Notes: generated by a model not told the origin, from the sequence alone. Shown: positions 17,367-25,301, numbered from the stretch's first letter. The stretch: DNA of 43,716 nucleotides from Alphaproteobacteria bacterium (GCA_019242395.1 JAFAVP010000164.1:1-43716), one strand, 5' to 3'. Translations and numbers: made by a program.

Positions 17367-17837
17367 CTATTGCTGCTGCGCCAGAAATTGCGTGAAGGCA
17401 TCCAGCGCGCGATTCCACCCGGCGCGATGCCCGTCGCGGGTTGGCATTGCCGGGAACACACCCTGCTGTAAGTTCAGGCGCGTTTTGGTTGGGGCGATTT
17501 CCTCAAAAGTCACCGTGACCAGAGTCTCCGGGCCGCGGCTGCCGTCGCTCTCTTCCCACGCGAAGGTGAAGGAGAGGACTTCGGGCGGCTTGATCTGGCG
17601 ATAGATGCCGTTCTGCGGCAGCTCCTTACCTTCGTGACGCATCACATTGCGCCACGTGCCGCCAACGCGCAGGTCGGAGCGCATGGACTTCATCGGATGT
17701 CCCGGTGGCCCGTCGAAATGCGCGGCGTGGTTGAACTCGATCCAGGCCGCCCAAACTTGCGCGCGTGGCGCGTTGAACTCGCGCTCGATCACCAGCACCC
17801 GGTCATCGCGTGCGGCGGCAGCATTACCCATTGCCAT
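17367..17837 (-). CDS. SRPBCC (AHSA1) domain protein
   Basis: A 156-residue single AHSA1-type SRPBCC protein: VLVIEREFNAPRAQVWAAWI, then the typical PPEVLSFTFAWEE and a terminal GWNRALDAFTQFL helix. The start is the ATG at 17837 (ATGGCAATG), which follows AAGGAGAACAACG. This places the first 14 bp inside the 3' end of arsR, so the pair is probably translationally coupled. SRPBCC genes next to ArsR regulators are a common pairing, where the regulator controls the partner. The ligand is unknown. Confidence 0.88.
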   Translation of the reverse strand: MAMGNAAAARDDRVLVIEREFNAPRAQVWAAWIEFNHAAHFDGPPGHPMKSMRSDLRVGGTWRNVMRHEGKELPQNGIYRQIKPPEVLSFTFAWEESDGSRGPETLVTVTFEEIAPTKTRLNLQQGVFPAMPTRDGHRAGWNRALDAFTQFLAQQQ

Positions 17838-18165
17838 CGTTGTTCTCCTTGCTCTGCAATTCGCGCAGGTAGGCATCGAGGCGGTCGAAGCGCTCCTTCC
17901 ACAGGCGCCGGCTTTGCTCGATCCAGTCGCTGGCGGTCTTCAGGGTCTCAGGCTTGAGGCGGCACACCCGCTGCTGCGCCCGCTTCTCGCGGACGATCAG
18001 ATCCGCGGTCTCCAGAACCTTGAGGTGCTTGGAGATGGCCGGCAGCGACACGTCGAATGGCTCGGCCAGCTCCCCGACCGTGGCTTCGCCGAGCGCGAGC
18101 CGTGCCAGAATGGCCCGGCGGGTTGGATCGGCGAGGGCCGCGAACGTGTGGTCCAGCTGCTGCAT
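17824..18165 (-). CDS. ArsR-family transcriptional regulator of the SRPBCC/VOC cluster
   Basis: A 113-residue winged-helix repressor. FAALADPTRRAILARL begins the fold, and LPAISKHLKVLETADLI (about 41-57) is the helix-turn-helix with recognition helix. It has only one cysteine (in QRVCRLKP), not the ELCVCDL metal site of ArsR/SmtB, so it probably senses something other than arsenite. It is the first gene of a minus-strand cluster of SRPBCC, DUF1428 and VOC genes. Its promoter and start are covered by a 32-bp palindrome, which suggests autorepression. No ribosome-binding site is evident in front of the ATG. Confidence 0.92.
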   Translation of the reverse strand: MQQLDHTFAALADPTRRAILARLALGEATVGELAEPFDVSLPAISKHLKVLETADLIVREKRAQQRVCRLKPETLKTASDWIEQSRRLWKERFDRLDAYLRELQSKENNDGNG

Positions 18166-18166
18166 A

Positions 18167-18198
18167 TTAACCCGTAAGTTAAATAACTAAAGGGTTAA
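18167..18198. promoter_or_regulatory. 32-bp palindromic operator of the arsR cluster
   Basis: Two nested inverted repeats share one centre near 18182/18183. The outer arms are TTAACCC (18167-18173) and GGGTTAA (18192-18198), the inner arms AGTTA (18177-18181) and TAACT (18184-18188), with an AA centre. Only the 3-bp joins between arms break the symmetry. The site ends one base before the arsR ATG on the minus strand and covers its predicted promoter, a position expected for an autorepressor operator. Confidence 0.7.
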
Positions 18199-18204
18199 AT
18201 GCAA
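18176..18204 (-). promoter_or_regulatory. Predicted arsR promoter overlapping its operator
   Basis: On the minus strand TTGCAT (18204-18199) and TAACTT (18181-18176) are spaced by 17 bp. The spacer and -10 element lie inside the palindrome described at 18167-18198, so bound repressor would block RNA polymerase. The predicted transcript would begin only a few bases before the ATG, giving a very short or no leader. Confidence 0.45.
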
Positions 18205-18283
18205 GTAGGTATCCACTAATGCTCAGGGTGGAATTGCTGATGAAGCTCCGTTCAGGATATGCTTTAGCACCGGAGTGGGGCTC

Positions 18284-18745
18284 ATGTCTGACAATAGACG
18301 CGACGCGCTGAAACTGTCCGTCATGTCGGCGCTTGGCCTTGTTTCGGCTGCCGCGCTGGCCGGCTGCGATGGTGATTCCTACAAAACGCGAGGCGGGCCG
18401 CTATCTCCGGCCGCTCCGATTATCGGCTACGCCAATCACCTGTGGTACGTGTTCAAGCCGGACGGAACAGGGCGATACAAGGTCTACACGACCATCGCAC
18501 AGTATGGCTCCTCAAGCCCAGACGCGGTGCACTTCGATACCCAAGAGTACTGGGATCTGGCCATCCAGGCGAGCGGTGGGGGTGCTCTGACGCCTTTGCC
18601 AAGCGCCATATTCTCCGCTTGGGGGCAAACTTTCCGCACGGATTCGGATGCGTACTTGGACCAATCGTCCGCGACCAATCTGACAAGTGGGACCAACGGG
18701 CTGGCAAAAAGCGTCAGTTGGAACGAAATCGGCCATAAATCCTAG
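18284..18745 (+). CDS. Hypothetical lipoprotein with Tat-like signal
   Basis: A 153-residue protein. The N terminus, MSDNRRDALKLSVMSALGLV then a lipobox LAGC, combines a twin-arginine-like pair with a lipoprotein signal, so the mature protein is probably lipid-anchored outside the cytoplasm. The rest contains no motif I recognise; a YANHLWYVFKPDGTGRYKVY segment and a Ser/Thr-rich C-terminal half are visible. The ATG at 18284 follows GGAGTGGGG. The arsR cluster diverges from it. Nothing downstream indicates an operon. Confidence 0.65.
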   Translation: MSDNRRDALKLSVMSALGLVSAAALAGCDGDSYKTRGGPLSPAAPIIGYANHLWYVFKPDGTGRYKVYTTIAQYGSSSPDAVHFDTQEYWDLAIQASGGGALTPLPSAIFSAWGQTFRTDSDAYLDQSSATNLTSGTNGLAKSVSWNEIGHKS

Positions 18746-18829
18746 ATTTTCCGAAGCGATCACCTGCACGTCCGCACTGGGCACATAGCGGCCATGCACA
18801 AAAGCTATTCCTGTTTCGTTCTTCATGTA

Positions 18830-18844
18830 GAACAATAACAGAAC
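18830..18844. promoter_or_regulatory. LexA (SOS) box, alphaproteobacterial type
   Basis: GAAC-AATAACA-GAAC is an exact match to the GAAC-N7-GAAC form (GTTC-N7-GTTC on the other strand) of the alphaproteobacterial LexA operator. It lies 22 bp upstream of a 32-codon membrane-peptide gene with a perfect Shine-Dalgarno sequence, and about 200 bp upstream of dnaE. A GTTC at 18818-18821 forms an additional imperfect inverted repeat with the first GAAC. LexA binding is predicted, not shown. Confidence 0.65.
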
Positions 18845-18866
18845 ATATACCCTACAGGAGGAAGCA

Positions 18867-18965
18867 ATGGCGTTGATTCAGGATGCAGCCGCGGGCGCGA
18901 TCGTGGTGATTTTCATGGTGTGCTCCTTCGCGCTTGCGGGGATCGCGCAGGCGGCGCTCGGCTGA
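18867..18965 (+). CDS. Small SOS-associated membrane peptide, SidA-like candidate
   Basis: A 32-residue peptide, MALIQDAAAGAIVVIFMVCS then FALAGIAQAALG, with one hydrophobic helix (about residues 8-29), one Asp and no Lys or Arg. A perfect AGGAGG lies 5 bases upstream of the ATG, far better than most sites in the window. A LexA-type box lies 22 bp upstream. In Caulobacter the SOS-induced SidA is a 29-residue inner-membrane peptide that blocks division through FtsW; size, topology and predicted control match, but I cannot show sequence homology. It precedes dnaE by 85 bp on the same strand and might share its transcript. Such genes are usually missed by annotation. Confidence 0.65.
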   Translation: MALIQDAAAGAIVVIFMVCSFALAGIAQAALG

Positions 18966-19050
18966 AGATGCTGTGGACGGGCAAAACAGGCGCACCACAT
19001 TTCCTCGGTGGGTGGCCGATAATGCCGCTGACCGCGAAGAGTTCTGAGTG

Positions 19051-22000
19051 ATGGTGGGAGCGCGCAAACCGGCCGGCTTTGTCCACCTGCGGGTGAAGAG
19101 CGCGTACTCGCTGCTCGAAGGTGCCATTCGGGCGAAAGAACTCGCGAAGCTTGCGCGTGACAATGCCATGCCCGCGGTCGCAGTGACCGACGTCAATAAT
19201 CTCTTCGGTGTCTATGAGATCAGCGAAACTCTCGCGAAAAATGGCGTGCAACCGATTGTGGGGTGCTTGCTGGCGGTCGACTTCGATCCACCGCAGCCGG
19301 GCGCATCGTTTCAGCCGCGCCGCCCGCCCATGCTCCCCCTGCTGGCGCAGAACGAAACGGGCTATCGCAATCTCACCAAGCTGCTGAGCGCCGCGTATCT
19401 GTCCGTCGAACCGGGTGAATGGCCGCATGTGAAGCCCGAGCTGCTGGGCGCGCACGCAGATGGCTTGATCGCGCTAACCGGCGGACCCAGCGGGCCGCTT
19501 AATCGGCTGATTGTGGAGAACCAGGCCGAGGCCGCGGAAGCGCTGCTGGATCGCTTGTCCGTGATGTTCGGCAATCGCTTGTATGTCGAATTGCAGCGCC
19601 ACGGTTTGCCGGAAGAGCGCGCGTCGGAAGCTAAGCTTGTCGATTTCGCCTACAGCAAGTGCCTGCCGCTGGTTGCCACGAACGATGTGCACTTTGGGCC
19701 GGAGGACATGTACGTGGCGCACGATGCGCTCCTGTGCATCGCGGAGGGGACCTTCGTTTCGCAAGCGGACAGGAAGCGGCTGACGCGCGAGCACCGCTTT
19801 AAGACGGCAGAAGAAATGGCGGTGCAGTTCGCCGATCTGCCGGAAGCGATCGAGAACACGATCGAAATCGCCAAGCGCTGCGCCTTCCGCCCGAAGAAGC
19901 GCGCACCCATCCTGCCGAAATTCGTGCCGGAATCAGGCCGCACACCGGCGGATGAATTGCACGTACAGGCGGAGGAGGGGCTTTCGCGGCGCCTTGCGGC
20001 GCATGGCCTGCACGCGCCGGAACAGGTCTATCGCGACCGGCTGAAGTTCGAGCTGGACGTCATCATTCGCATGGATTTCCCCGGCTACTTCCTCATCGTC
20101 TCCGACTTTATGAAATGGACGCGCGCACACGGCATTCCGGTGGGGGTGCGCGGCTCCGGCGCGACCTCTCTGGTGGCGTGGTCGCTCGACATCACCAACC
20201 TCGATCCTATCCGCTTCGGTCTGCTGTTCGAACGCTTCCTCAATCCCGAGCGTATTTCGATGCCGGACTTCGACATCGATTTCTGCCAGGAGCGGCGGGA
20301 CGAAGTCGTGCGCTACGTGCAGCAGAAATACGGCAAGGATCGCGTCGCGCACATCATTGCGCTCGGTTCGTTGCAGGCGCGCGCTGCAGTACGGGACACC
20401 GGCCGCGTGCTGCAGATGCCGCTGGGTCTGGTCGACAAGATTGCCAAGCTCATCCCGAATCCGCCGGGAAAATCCATTTCGCTGCGGGATGCCTTGGAAA
20501 GCGAGCCGCGGCTGCAGCAGATCGGCGAGAACGAGCCCGCAGCGGAGCAGCTATTCTCGATCGTCTCGAAAATCGAGGGTCTCTATCGGCACGCCTCCAC
20601 GCACCCGGCCGGGGTGGTGATCGGCGACCGGCCTCTCGACGAGATCGTGCCGCTCTATCGCGATCCCCGCTCGGAAATGCCGGTGACGCAGTTCGATTAT
20701 GAGGATGCGGAGAAGGCAGGCCTGGTGAAATTCGACTTCCTCGGTCTGAAGACGCTCACCGTGATCGCGAAGGCAGAGGAACTTCTGAAGAAGCGAGGCA
20801 TCGCGCTCGATACGCAGAACATCGATTTCACCGACCGTGCCACCTTCGACATGCTGGCGCGCGGCGAAAGCGTCGGCGTGTTCCAGCTCGAGGGCGCGGG
20901 CATGCGCGACCTGATGCGCAAGATGAAGCCTGACCATATCAATGACCTGGTTGCACTGGTCGCGCTGTACCGTCCCGGCCCGATGGACTCGATTCCGAAA
21001 TACATCGCAGTGAAAAACGGGAAGGAGCCGCCGGAGTACCTGCATCCCGCGCTGGAGCCGATCCTGAAGGAAACCTACGGGGTCATGACGTATCAGGAAG
21101 ACGTCATGAACATTGCGCGCGAACTCGCCGGCTATTCGTTGGGTGAAGCCGATCTCCTGCGCCGTGCCATGGGTAAGAAGATCGCCTCCGAAATGGCCGT
21201 GCATGAGGAGCGCTTCATCAGAGGCGCCGGCGAACAGGGGATTTTGAAAGGCGTTGCGCAGCAGATATTCGAGCAAGCCGCAAAATTCGCGGGCTACGGC
21301 TTCAACAAGGGACACGCGGCCGCCTACGCGCAAGTAGCGTATCAAACGGCGTACCTGAAGGCCAATCACCCGGTTGAATTCCTTGCCGCCTCGATGACGC
21401 TCGACATTGGCAATACCGACCGGCTCAACGTTTTCGGGCAGGAGGCGCAGCGGCTTGGCATCGGCGCGGCACCACCGGACATCAATCGCTCGGAAGCGGA
21501 TTTCGCCTGCGATTCGGATGCTGGCGTGATCTATTACGCCCTTGCCGCGGTGAAGGGCGTGGGCAAGCAGGCAATGGAGCACGTGGTTGAGGTTCGCCGT
21601 AGCCGGGGCCCATTCGAAAGCATCGGTGATTTCGCCGCCCGCATCGACCCTAGGCTTGTCAACCGGCGGGCCTTCGAGAGCCTGGTACGGGCAGGGGCCT
21701 TCGACGCGCTGAATGCGAACCGTAGGCGCCTCGTGGAATCCGCCGACGCCGTTCTCAATCATGCCGCGCGCAGCACCCAGGATCGAGAAGCTGGGCAGGC
21801 AACCCTCTTCGGGGAAGTATCGTCCAAAGAACAGGAACTGCGGCTCGCAGACGTGAACGACTGGCCACCGCACGAGCGCTTGAGCGAGGAGTTCGCGGCG
21901 ATCGGCTTCTATCTTTCCGGGCACCCGCTCGATGGCTACCAGGCCGCACTGAAGCGCTTGGCCGCGGTCACTTACGCCACCATTCAGGAAGACCGCCGCC

Positions 22001-22485
22001 GCTCCGGTTTTCGCGTGCAGATTGCCGGCACGATCATCCGCAAGCAGGAGCGCCGCGGCCGCAGCGAGCAGCCCTACGCGTTCATCTCGCTATCCGACAC
22101 CACGGGCATGTTCGAGGTGATGGTGTTTTCCGAAGTGCTGACGGCGGCGCGGCCCTTCCTGGAACCCGGAAAGTCGGTTCTCTTTACGGTGGCAGCGGAT
22201 TGGATCGATGATGAACTCAGGCTGCGGGCCATTGCCGCGCAAGACTTGGACAAAGCCGCCGCTGAAGCGGGCGAGGGGATGCGCGTCTACCTGGAAAACG
22301 AGCGGGCGCTGGGGCCGATCTCGATGCAGTTGAAGAACGGCGGCAAGGGCATCGTGACTCTGGTGGTGCCGGCGAGCGATGGCCGCGAGGTGGAGATCAA
22401 GATCCCGCAACGTCAGCAGGTGAACGCCGCGTTGCGGGCGGCCATCAAATCTTTGCCGGGGGTTGCCGCGGTGGAGGCGGTGTGA
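19051..22485 (+). CDS. dnaE: DNA polymerase III subunit alpha (replicative, DnaE1)
   Basis: A C-family polymerase of about 1144 residues. An N-terminal PHP domain (FVHLRVKSAYSLLEGAI) is followed by the palm with catalytic Asps in MPDFDIDF (406, 408, 410) and KFDFLGLKTL (562), the finger motif YRHASTHPAGVVIGDRP, a helix-hairpin-helix region (ALAAVKGVGKQAMEHV) and an OB-fold near residues 980-1060. Length and motifs fit replicative DnaE1, not error-prone DnaE2/ImuC, and no imuA/imuB genes are adjacent. GTG-ATG-GTG codons at 19048-19056 leave the exact start open; I use the ATG. The LexA-type box upstream raises possible SOS influence. Confidence 0.95.
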   Translation: MVGARKPAGFVHLRVKSAYSLLEGAIRAKELAKLARDNAMPAVAVTDVNNLFGVYEISETLAKNGVQPIVGCLLAVDFDPPQPGASFQPRRPPMLPLLAQNETGYRNLTKLLSAAYLSVEPGEWPHVKPELLGAHADGLIALTGGPSGPLNRLIVENQAEAAEALLDRLSVMFGNRLYVELQRHGLPEERASEAKLVDFAYSKCLPLVATNDVHFGPEDMYVAHDALLCIAEGTFVSQADRKRLTREHRFKTAEEMAVQFADLPEAIENTIEIAKRCAFRPKKRAPILPKFVPESGRTPADELHVQAEEGLSRRLAAHGLHAPEQVYRDRLKFELDVIIRMDFPGYFLIVSDFMKWTRAHGIPVGVRGSGATSLVAWSLDITNLDPIRFGLLFERFLNPERISMPDFDIDFCQERRDEVVRYVQQKYGKDRVAHIIALGSLQARAAVRDTGRVLQMPLGLVDKIAKLIPNPPGKSISLRDALESEPRLQQIGENEPAAEQLFSIVSKIEGLYRHASTHPAGVVIGDRPLDEIVPLYRDPRSEMPVTQFDYEDAEKAGLVKFDFLGLKTLTVIAKAEELLKKRGIALDTQNIDFTDRATFDMLARGESVGVFQLEGAGMRDLMRKMKPDHINDLVALVALYRPGPMDSIPKYIAVKNGKEPPEYLHPALEPILKETYGVMTYQEDVMNIARELAGYSLGEADLLRRAMGKKIASEMAVHEERFIRGAGEQGILKGVAQQIFEQAAKFAGYGFNKGHAAAYAQVAYQTAYLKANHPVEFLAASMTLDIGNTDRLNVFGQEAQRLGIGAAPPDINRSEADFACDSDAGVIYYALAAVKGVGKQAMEHVVEVRRSRGPFESIGDFAARIDPRLVNRRAFESLVRAGAFDALNANRRRLVESADAVLNHAARSTQDREAGQATLFGEVSSKEQELRLADVNDWPPHERLSEEFAAIGFYLSGHPLDGYQAALKRLAAVTYATIQEDRRRSGFRVQIAGTIIRKQERRGRSEQPYAFISLSDTTGMFEVMVFSEVLTAARPFLEPGKSVLFTVAADWIDDELRLRAIAAQDLDKAAAEAGEGMRVYLENERALGPISMQLKNGGKGIVTLVVPASDGREVEIKIPQRQQVNAALRAAIKSLPGVAAVEAV

Positions 22486-22707
22486 TGCAAGGGGAGATAG
22501 TGCAAATTGGTCCGGATTCCTGAGTACGAATGGTGCCGCTGAAAACGGACCACAACATCTAGCGGAGGAGCATCGCCCAGAGGCGCGGCCAAGCCAAAGA
22601 TTCCAAAAAGCGCGGTTCAATTCCGTAGCAATGTTGCGGTCTGTCTTCCAGCCAGCCGGCACTTGCAGCAAGAGTTTGGGCTCACGATATGGAAGAGCCA
22701 TGGACAG

Positions 22708-23061
22708 GTGCGATTACCCGGCCCGGATCATCCCATCGCGATCACGCCCTTTGGCGGGCGCGTGGTGGTTAAGGCCCATGGTCAAGTTATCGCCGACACG
22801 CGCAACGCGTTGATCTTGAGAGAAGCGAGCTATCCGCCGGTGTATTATATCCCCCGCGGTGATGCCGATATGGCGCAGCTTGCCCGCACAACCCACCAAA
22901 CCTACTGCTCCTACAAGGGCGAAGCTTCCTACTTCAGTTTGCCTGGCGCAGAGAACGCTGCATGGAGCTATGAGGCACCGCATCCCGCGATGGCAGCCAT
23001 CAAGGACCATCTCGCGTTCTATGCAAACCGTGTGGACGGCATCGAAGCGAGCGGCGCGTGA
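22708..23061 (+). CDS. DUF427 domain-containing protein
   Basis: A 117-residue DUF427 protein: LPGPDHPIAITPFGGRVVVK at the start, then the signature YPPVYYIPRGDADMAQL and TYCSYKGEASYFSL, ending in AAWSYEAPHPAMAAIKDHLAFY. The family is a small beta-rich fold of unknown function. The frame is open back to a TTG at 22663, but relatives begin at the LPGPDHPI segment, and the GTG at 22708 follows GGAAGAG, so I start there. It overlaps the downstream GST by GTGA, indicating coupling. The 222 bp between dnaE and this gene hold nothing I can identify. Confidence 0.85.
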   Translation: MRLPGPDHPIAITPFGGRVVVKAHGQVIADTRNALILREASYPPVYYIPRGDADMAQLARTTHQTYCSYKGEASYFSLPGAENAAWSYEAPHPAMAAIKDHLAFYANRVDGIEASGA

Positions 23062-23762
23062 GCGATCTATCGGGTTTTCCGATCACCGAAAGATGGCCGG
23101 CAAAGGAGCCGGACAAGTTGCAGCTCTATTCCGCGCCGACACCGAACGGTGTGAAGGTTTCCATCATGCTGGAAGAAACCGGCCTGCCATATGAGCCGCC
23201 TTACGTGAACATCGGGGATAACGAAAGCTGGACGCCGGAATTCCTCTCGCTCAATCCGAACGGTAAGATCCCTGTCATCCTCGACCCGAACGGACCAGGC
23301 GGTAAGCCCTTGGCCCTCTTCGAATCCGGCGCCATCCTGATCTATCTGGCCGACAAGTCTGGGCAGCTGCTGCCTCAAGATCCCGCTCGACGGTACGAGA
23401 CGATCCAGTGGGTGTTTTTCCAGATGGCGTTTCTGGGGCCCATGTTCGGGCAGGTGGGCTACTTCTTCAAGTTCGCGGGCCGGGAGATCGAGGACAAGCG
23501 GCCGCTCGCTCGCTACGTCGACGAATCCAAGCGGCTCCTGGGTGTGCTCGAGCGGCGGCTCGACGGCCGCGACTGGATGATGGGCAGTGAGTATACGATT
23601 GCGGACATCTCCATGCTGGGATGGGTGCGCAATCTGATCGGCTTCTATGGCGCCCGCAGCTTGGTGGAGTTCGATAGCCTTAAGCTTGTCCCTGCATGGC
23701 TGGACCGGGGGCTGGCGCGGCCTGCAGTTGAGCGTGGGCTGGCAATTCCCAGGCGGCAGTAA
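23058..23762 (+). CDS. Glutathione S-transferase family protein (YghU/Nu-like)
   Basis: A 234-residue GST of the YfcG/YghU (Nu-class-like) type: QLYSAPTPNGVKVSIMLEET at the N terminus, where the T-P-N replaces the usual catalytic Tyr/Ser environment, then NPNGKIPVILDPNGPGGKP and FESGAILIYLADKSG. The C-terminal helical domain has WVFFQMAFLGPMFGQVGYFF and YTIADISMLGWV. Such enzymes often show disulfide-bond reductase activity, and the substrate is unknown. Its GTG start overlaps the DUF427 stop. The following 150 bp contain GC-rich inverted repeats but no T-tract terminator. Confidence 0.88.
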   Translation: MSDLSGFPITERWPAKEPDKLQLYSAPTPNGVKVSIMLEETGLPYEPPYVNIGDNESWTPEFLSLNPNGKIPVILDPNGPGGKPLALFESGAILIYLADKSGQLLPQDPARRYETIQWVFFQMAFLGPMFGQVGYFFKFAGREIEDKRPLARYVDESKRLLGVLERRLDGRDWMMGSEYTIADISMLGWVRNLIGFYGARSLVEFDSLKLVPAWLDRGLARPAVERGLAIPRRQ

Positions 23763-23912
23763 AGGATCTGACCACGGGCGGAGAGCCGTGACCGGCGGGG
23801 GCCGGCTACCAGCGGCGGAGCGTTGGGAGCTGGGAATGTGCTTCCAATCCGCTGTTTTCCTTTGATAGCCTAGTGCCTCCTGAAGGGGCTCGGGTTCGCA
23901 AGGGAGAGCGCG

Positions 23913-25154
23913 GTGCTCGGCCATTTGTTCGATTCGCTGCTGAAGAAGGGGACACTTACGGCCATCCTGCCGGGTGGCCGCCGCGTTTGCTACGGGCGGG
24001 GAGAGCCACGGGTGACGATACGCCTGCATGACAGCCGCGCGGTGCTGGCTCTCGTGATGAATCCCGATCTGAAACTCGGCGAACTCTACATGGACGGAAG
24101 GCTTACCGTGGAAGAGGGGGGCGACGTTTCCCATCTCCTTGCGCTTCTGATGCACAACCTGTCTCTTTCGCAGCCTACAGGCTGGCATCGGCTCACGCGC
24201 ATTTTCCGGAATACTACGCGCTTGTTCGCTCAGTTTAACCCAGCGGTACGGGCGAAGAGAAATGTCGCGCATCATTACGATTTGTCGGGCGAACTCTATG
24301 CGCGCTTCCTGGACCGGGACCGCCAATACTCCTGCGCCTATTTTCAAACCGGCGATGAAACGATCGATGAAGCTCAGATCGCCAAGAAGCGGCACATCGC
24401 GGCCAAGCTGCTCCTCAACAAGCCAGGCTTGCGCGTGCTCGATATCGGGTGCGGCTGGGGCGGCCTCGCCCTGGACATTGCCCGCGATGCCAACGCCACA
24501 GTTCTCGGTATCACTCTGTCGGAGGAGCAGATCGCGGTCGCGCGAGAGCGCAGCGAAAAGGCGCATCTGTCGGAGTGCTGCCGCTTCGAATTGGCAGACT
24601 ACCGCACCCTCCGCGGCAGCTATGATCGCATTGTGTCAGTCGGGATGTTCGAACACGTCGGCGTCCCGCATTACGCCGCCTTTTTCTCCAAAGTCCGGCA
24701 GCTGCTCGCAGATGATGGCGTGATGCTCTTACACACCATCGGACGGTTGGATGGACCCGGCTCCACCAACCCATGGGTAGCGAAATACATCTTCCCAGGC
24801 GGCTATGTGCCGTCTCTGAGCGAGTTGACGGCGGCGGTGGAAGAGAACGGGTTGCTGATCACCGATATCGAGGTCTTGCGCCTGCACTATGCCAAGACGC
24901 TGGCCGAGTGGCGCCGGCGTTTCGATGGGCAGCGTGCCGAGATCGCGAAGCTGTACGACGAGCGCTTCTGCCGCATGTGGGAGTTCTATCTTGCGGGCGC
25001 GGAAATGGCGTTCCGCTATGACAACGAGGCCGTGTTCCAGGTCCAGATCGTAAAGCATCAGGAAGCGCTGCCCCTTACGCGCGATTATATGTTCGAGGGC
25101 GAGCGCAGCAGGAACTTTACGGGTGCCGGCGCACGGCCCGTCCGTGCAGCGTGA
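23913..25154 (+). CDS. cfa: Cyclopropane-fatty-acyl-phospholipid synthase family protein
   Basis: A 413-residue SAM-dependent methyltransferase that adds a methylene bridge to unsaturated acyl chains of membrane phospholipids. The N-terminal lipid-binding domain contains a DPxLKLGELYMDG-like segment; the catalytic domain has NVAHHYDLSGELYARFLD, the SAM motif VLDIGCGWGGLA, SVGMFEHVG and HTIGRLDGP, and YIFPGGYVPSL. The GTG start follows AAGGGAGAG. It is a stand-alone gene between a GST and dnaB. Homology cannot distinguish a true Cfa from the related tuberculostearate-type enzymes, though motif content favours Cfa. Confidence 0.92.
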   Translation: MLGHLFDSLLKKGTLTAILPGGRRVCYGRGEPRVTIRLHDSRAVLALVMNPDLKLGELYMDGRLTVEEGGDVSHLLALLMHNLSLSQPTGWHRLTRIFRNTTRLFAQFNPAVRAKRNVAHHYDLSGELYARFLDRDRQYSCAYFQTGDETIDEAQIAKKRHIAAKLLLNKPGLRVLDIGCGWGGLALDIARDANATVLGITLSEEQIAVARERSEKAHLSECCRFELADYRTLRGSYDRIVSVGMFEHVGVPHYAAFFSKVRQLLADDGVMLLHTIGRLDGPGSTNPWVAKYIFPGGYVPSLSELTAAVEENGLLITDIEVLRLHYAKTLAEWRRRFDGQRAEIAKLYDERFCRMWEFYLAGAEMAFRYDNEAVFQVQIVKHQEALPLTRDYMFEGERSRNFTGAGARPVRAA

Positions 25155-25196
25155 TAGGCTCCGTTCCGCCTCGCGCTGCTGCCGAAATTTTCTTGT

Positions 25197-25274
25197 GAGT
25201 CAGAAGCTGTGATCAACTTGCGAATCACGGGCTGTCAAGCTTGCGGCCGATGATTCGCCGCGATTGATTGAGTC
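25197..25274. promoter_or_regulatory. Cluster of four GANTC (CcrM) methylation sites upstream of dnaB
   Basis: GAGTC at 25197, GAATC at 25222, GATTC at 25252 and GAGTC at 25270 lie within 78 bp of the 147-bp cfa-dnaB gap. At this base composition about one site per 290 bp would be expected. GANTC is the target of the alphaproteobacterial cell-cycle methyltransferase CcrM, and such sites in promoters can link expression to replication through GcrA or similar factors. Confidence 0.5.
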
Positions 25275-25301
25275 CCCCGCTAGAAGCCGCCCGCAGGACC
25301 G

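Noticed and set aside
18818-18833. GTTC-N8-GAAC inverted repeat as a second LexA site
   Set aside because: The spacing and orientation differ from the alphaproteobacterial GTTC-N7-GTTC direct-repeat consensus; kept only as a note beside the real box.
20551-21924. A 457-codon minus-strand open frame inside dnaE
   Set aside because: Fully antisense to a highly conserved polymerase; the composition (Arg, His, Leu-rich) is that of a shadow frame.
19051-22485. Annotation of the polymerase as error-prone DnaE2 (ImuC) because of the LexA-type box upstream
   Set aside because: Length, motif content and the lack of imuA/imuB neighbours favour replicative DnaE1; the box is closer to the small membrane-peptide gene.
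22484-22522. A 12-codon ATG frame overlapping the dnaE stop
   Set aside because: Too short and without a separate ribosome-binding site or conservation signal that can be judged here.
23763-23912. GC-rich inverted repeats between the second GST and cfa as a terminator
   Set aside because: Stems are short and there is no T-tract; no confident call can be made.
23067-24566. A 499-codon minus-strand open frame across the GST and cfa genes
   Set aside because: It lies antisense to two well-conserved genes and its translation has no recognisable domain; long antisense frames are common at this GC content.
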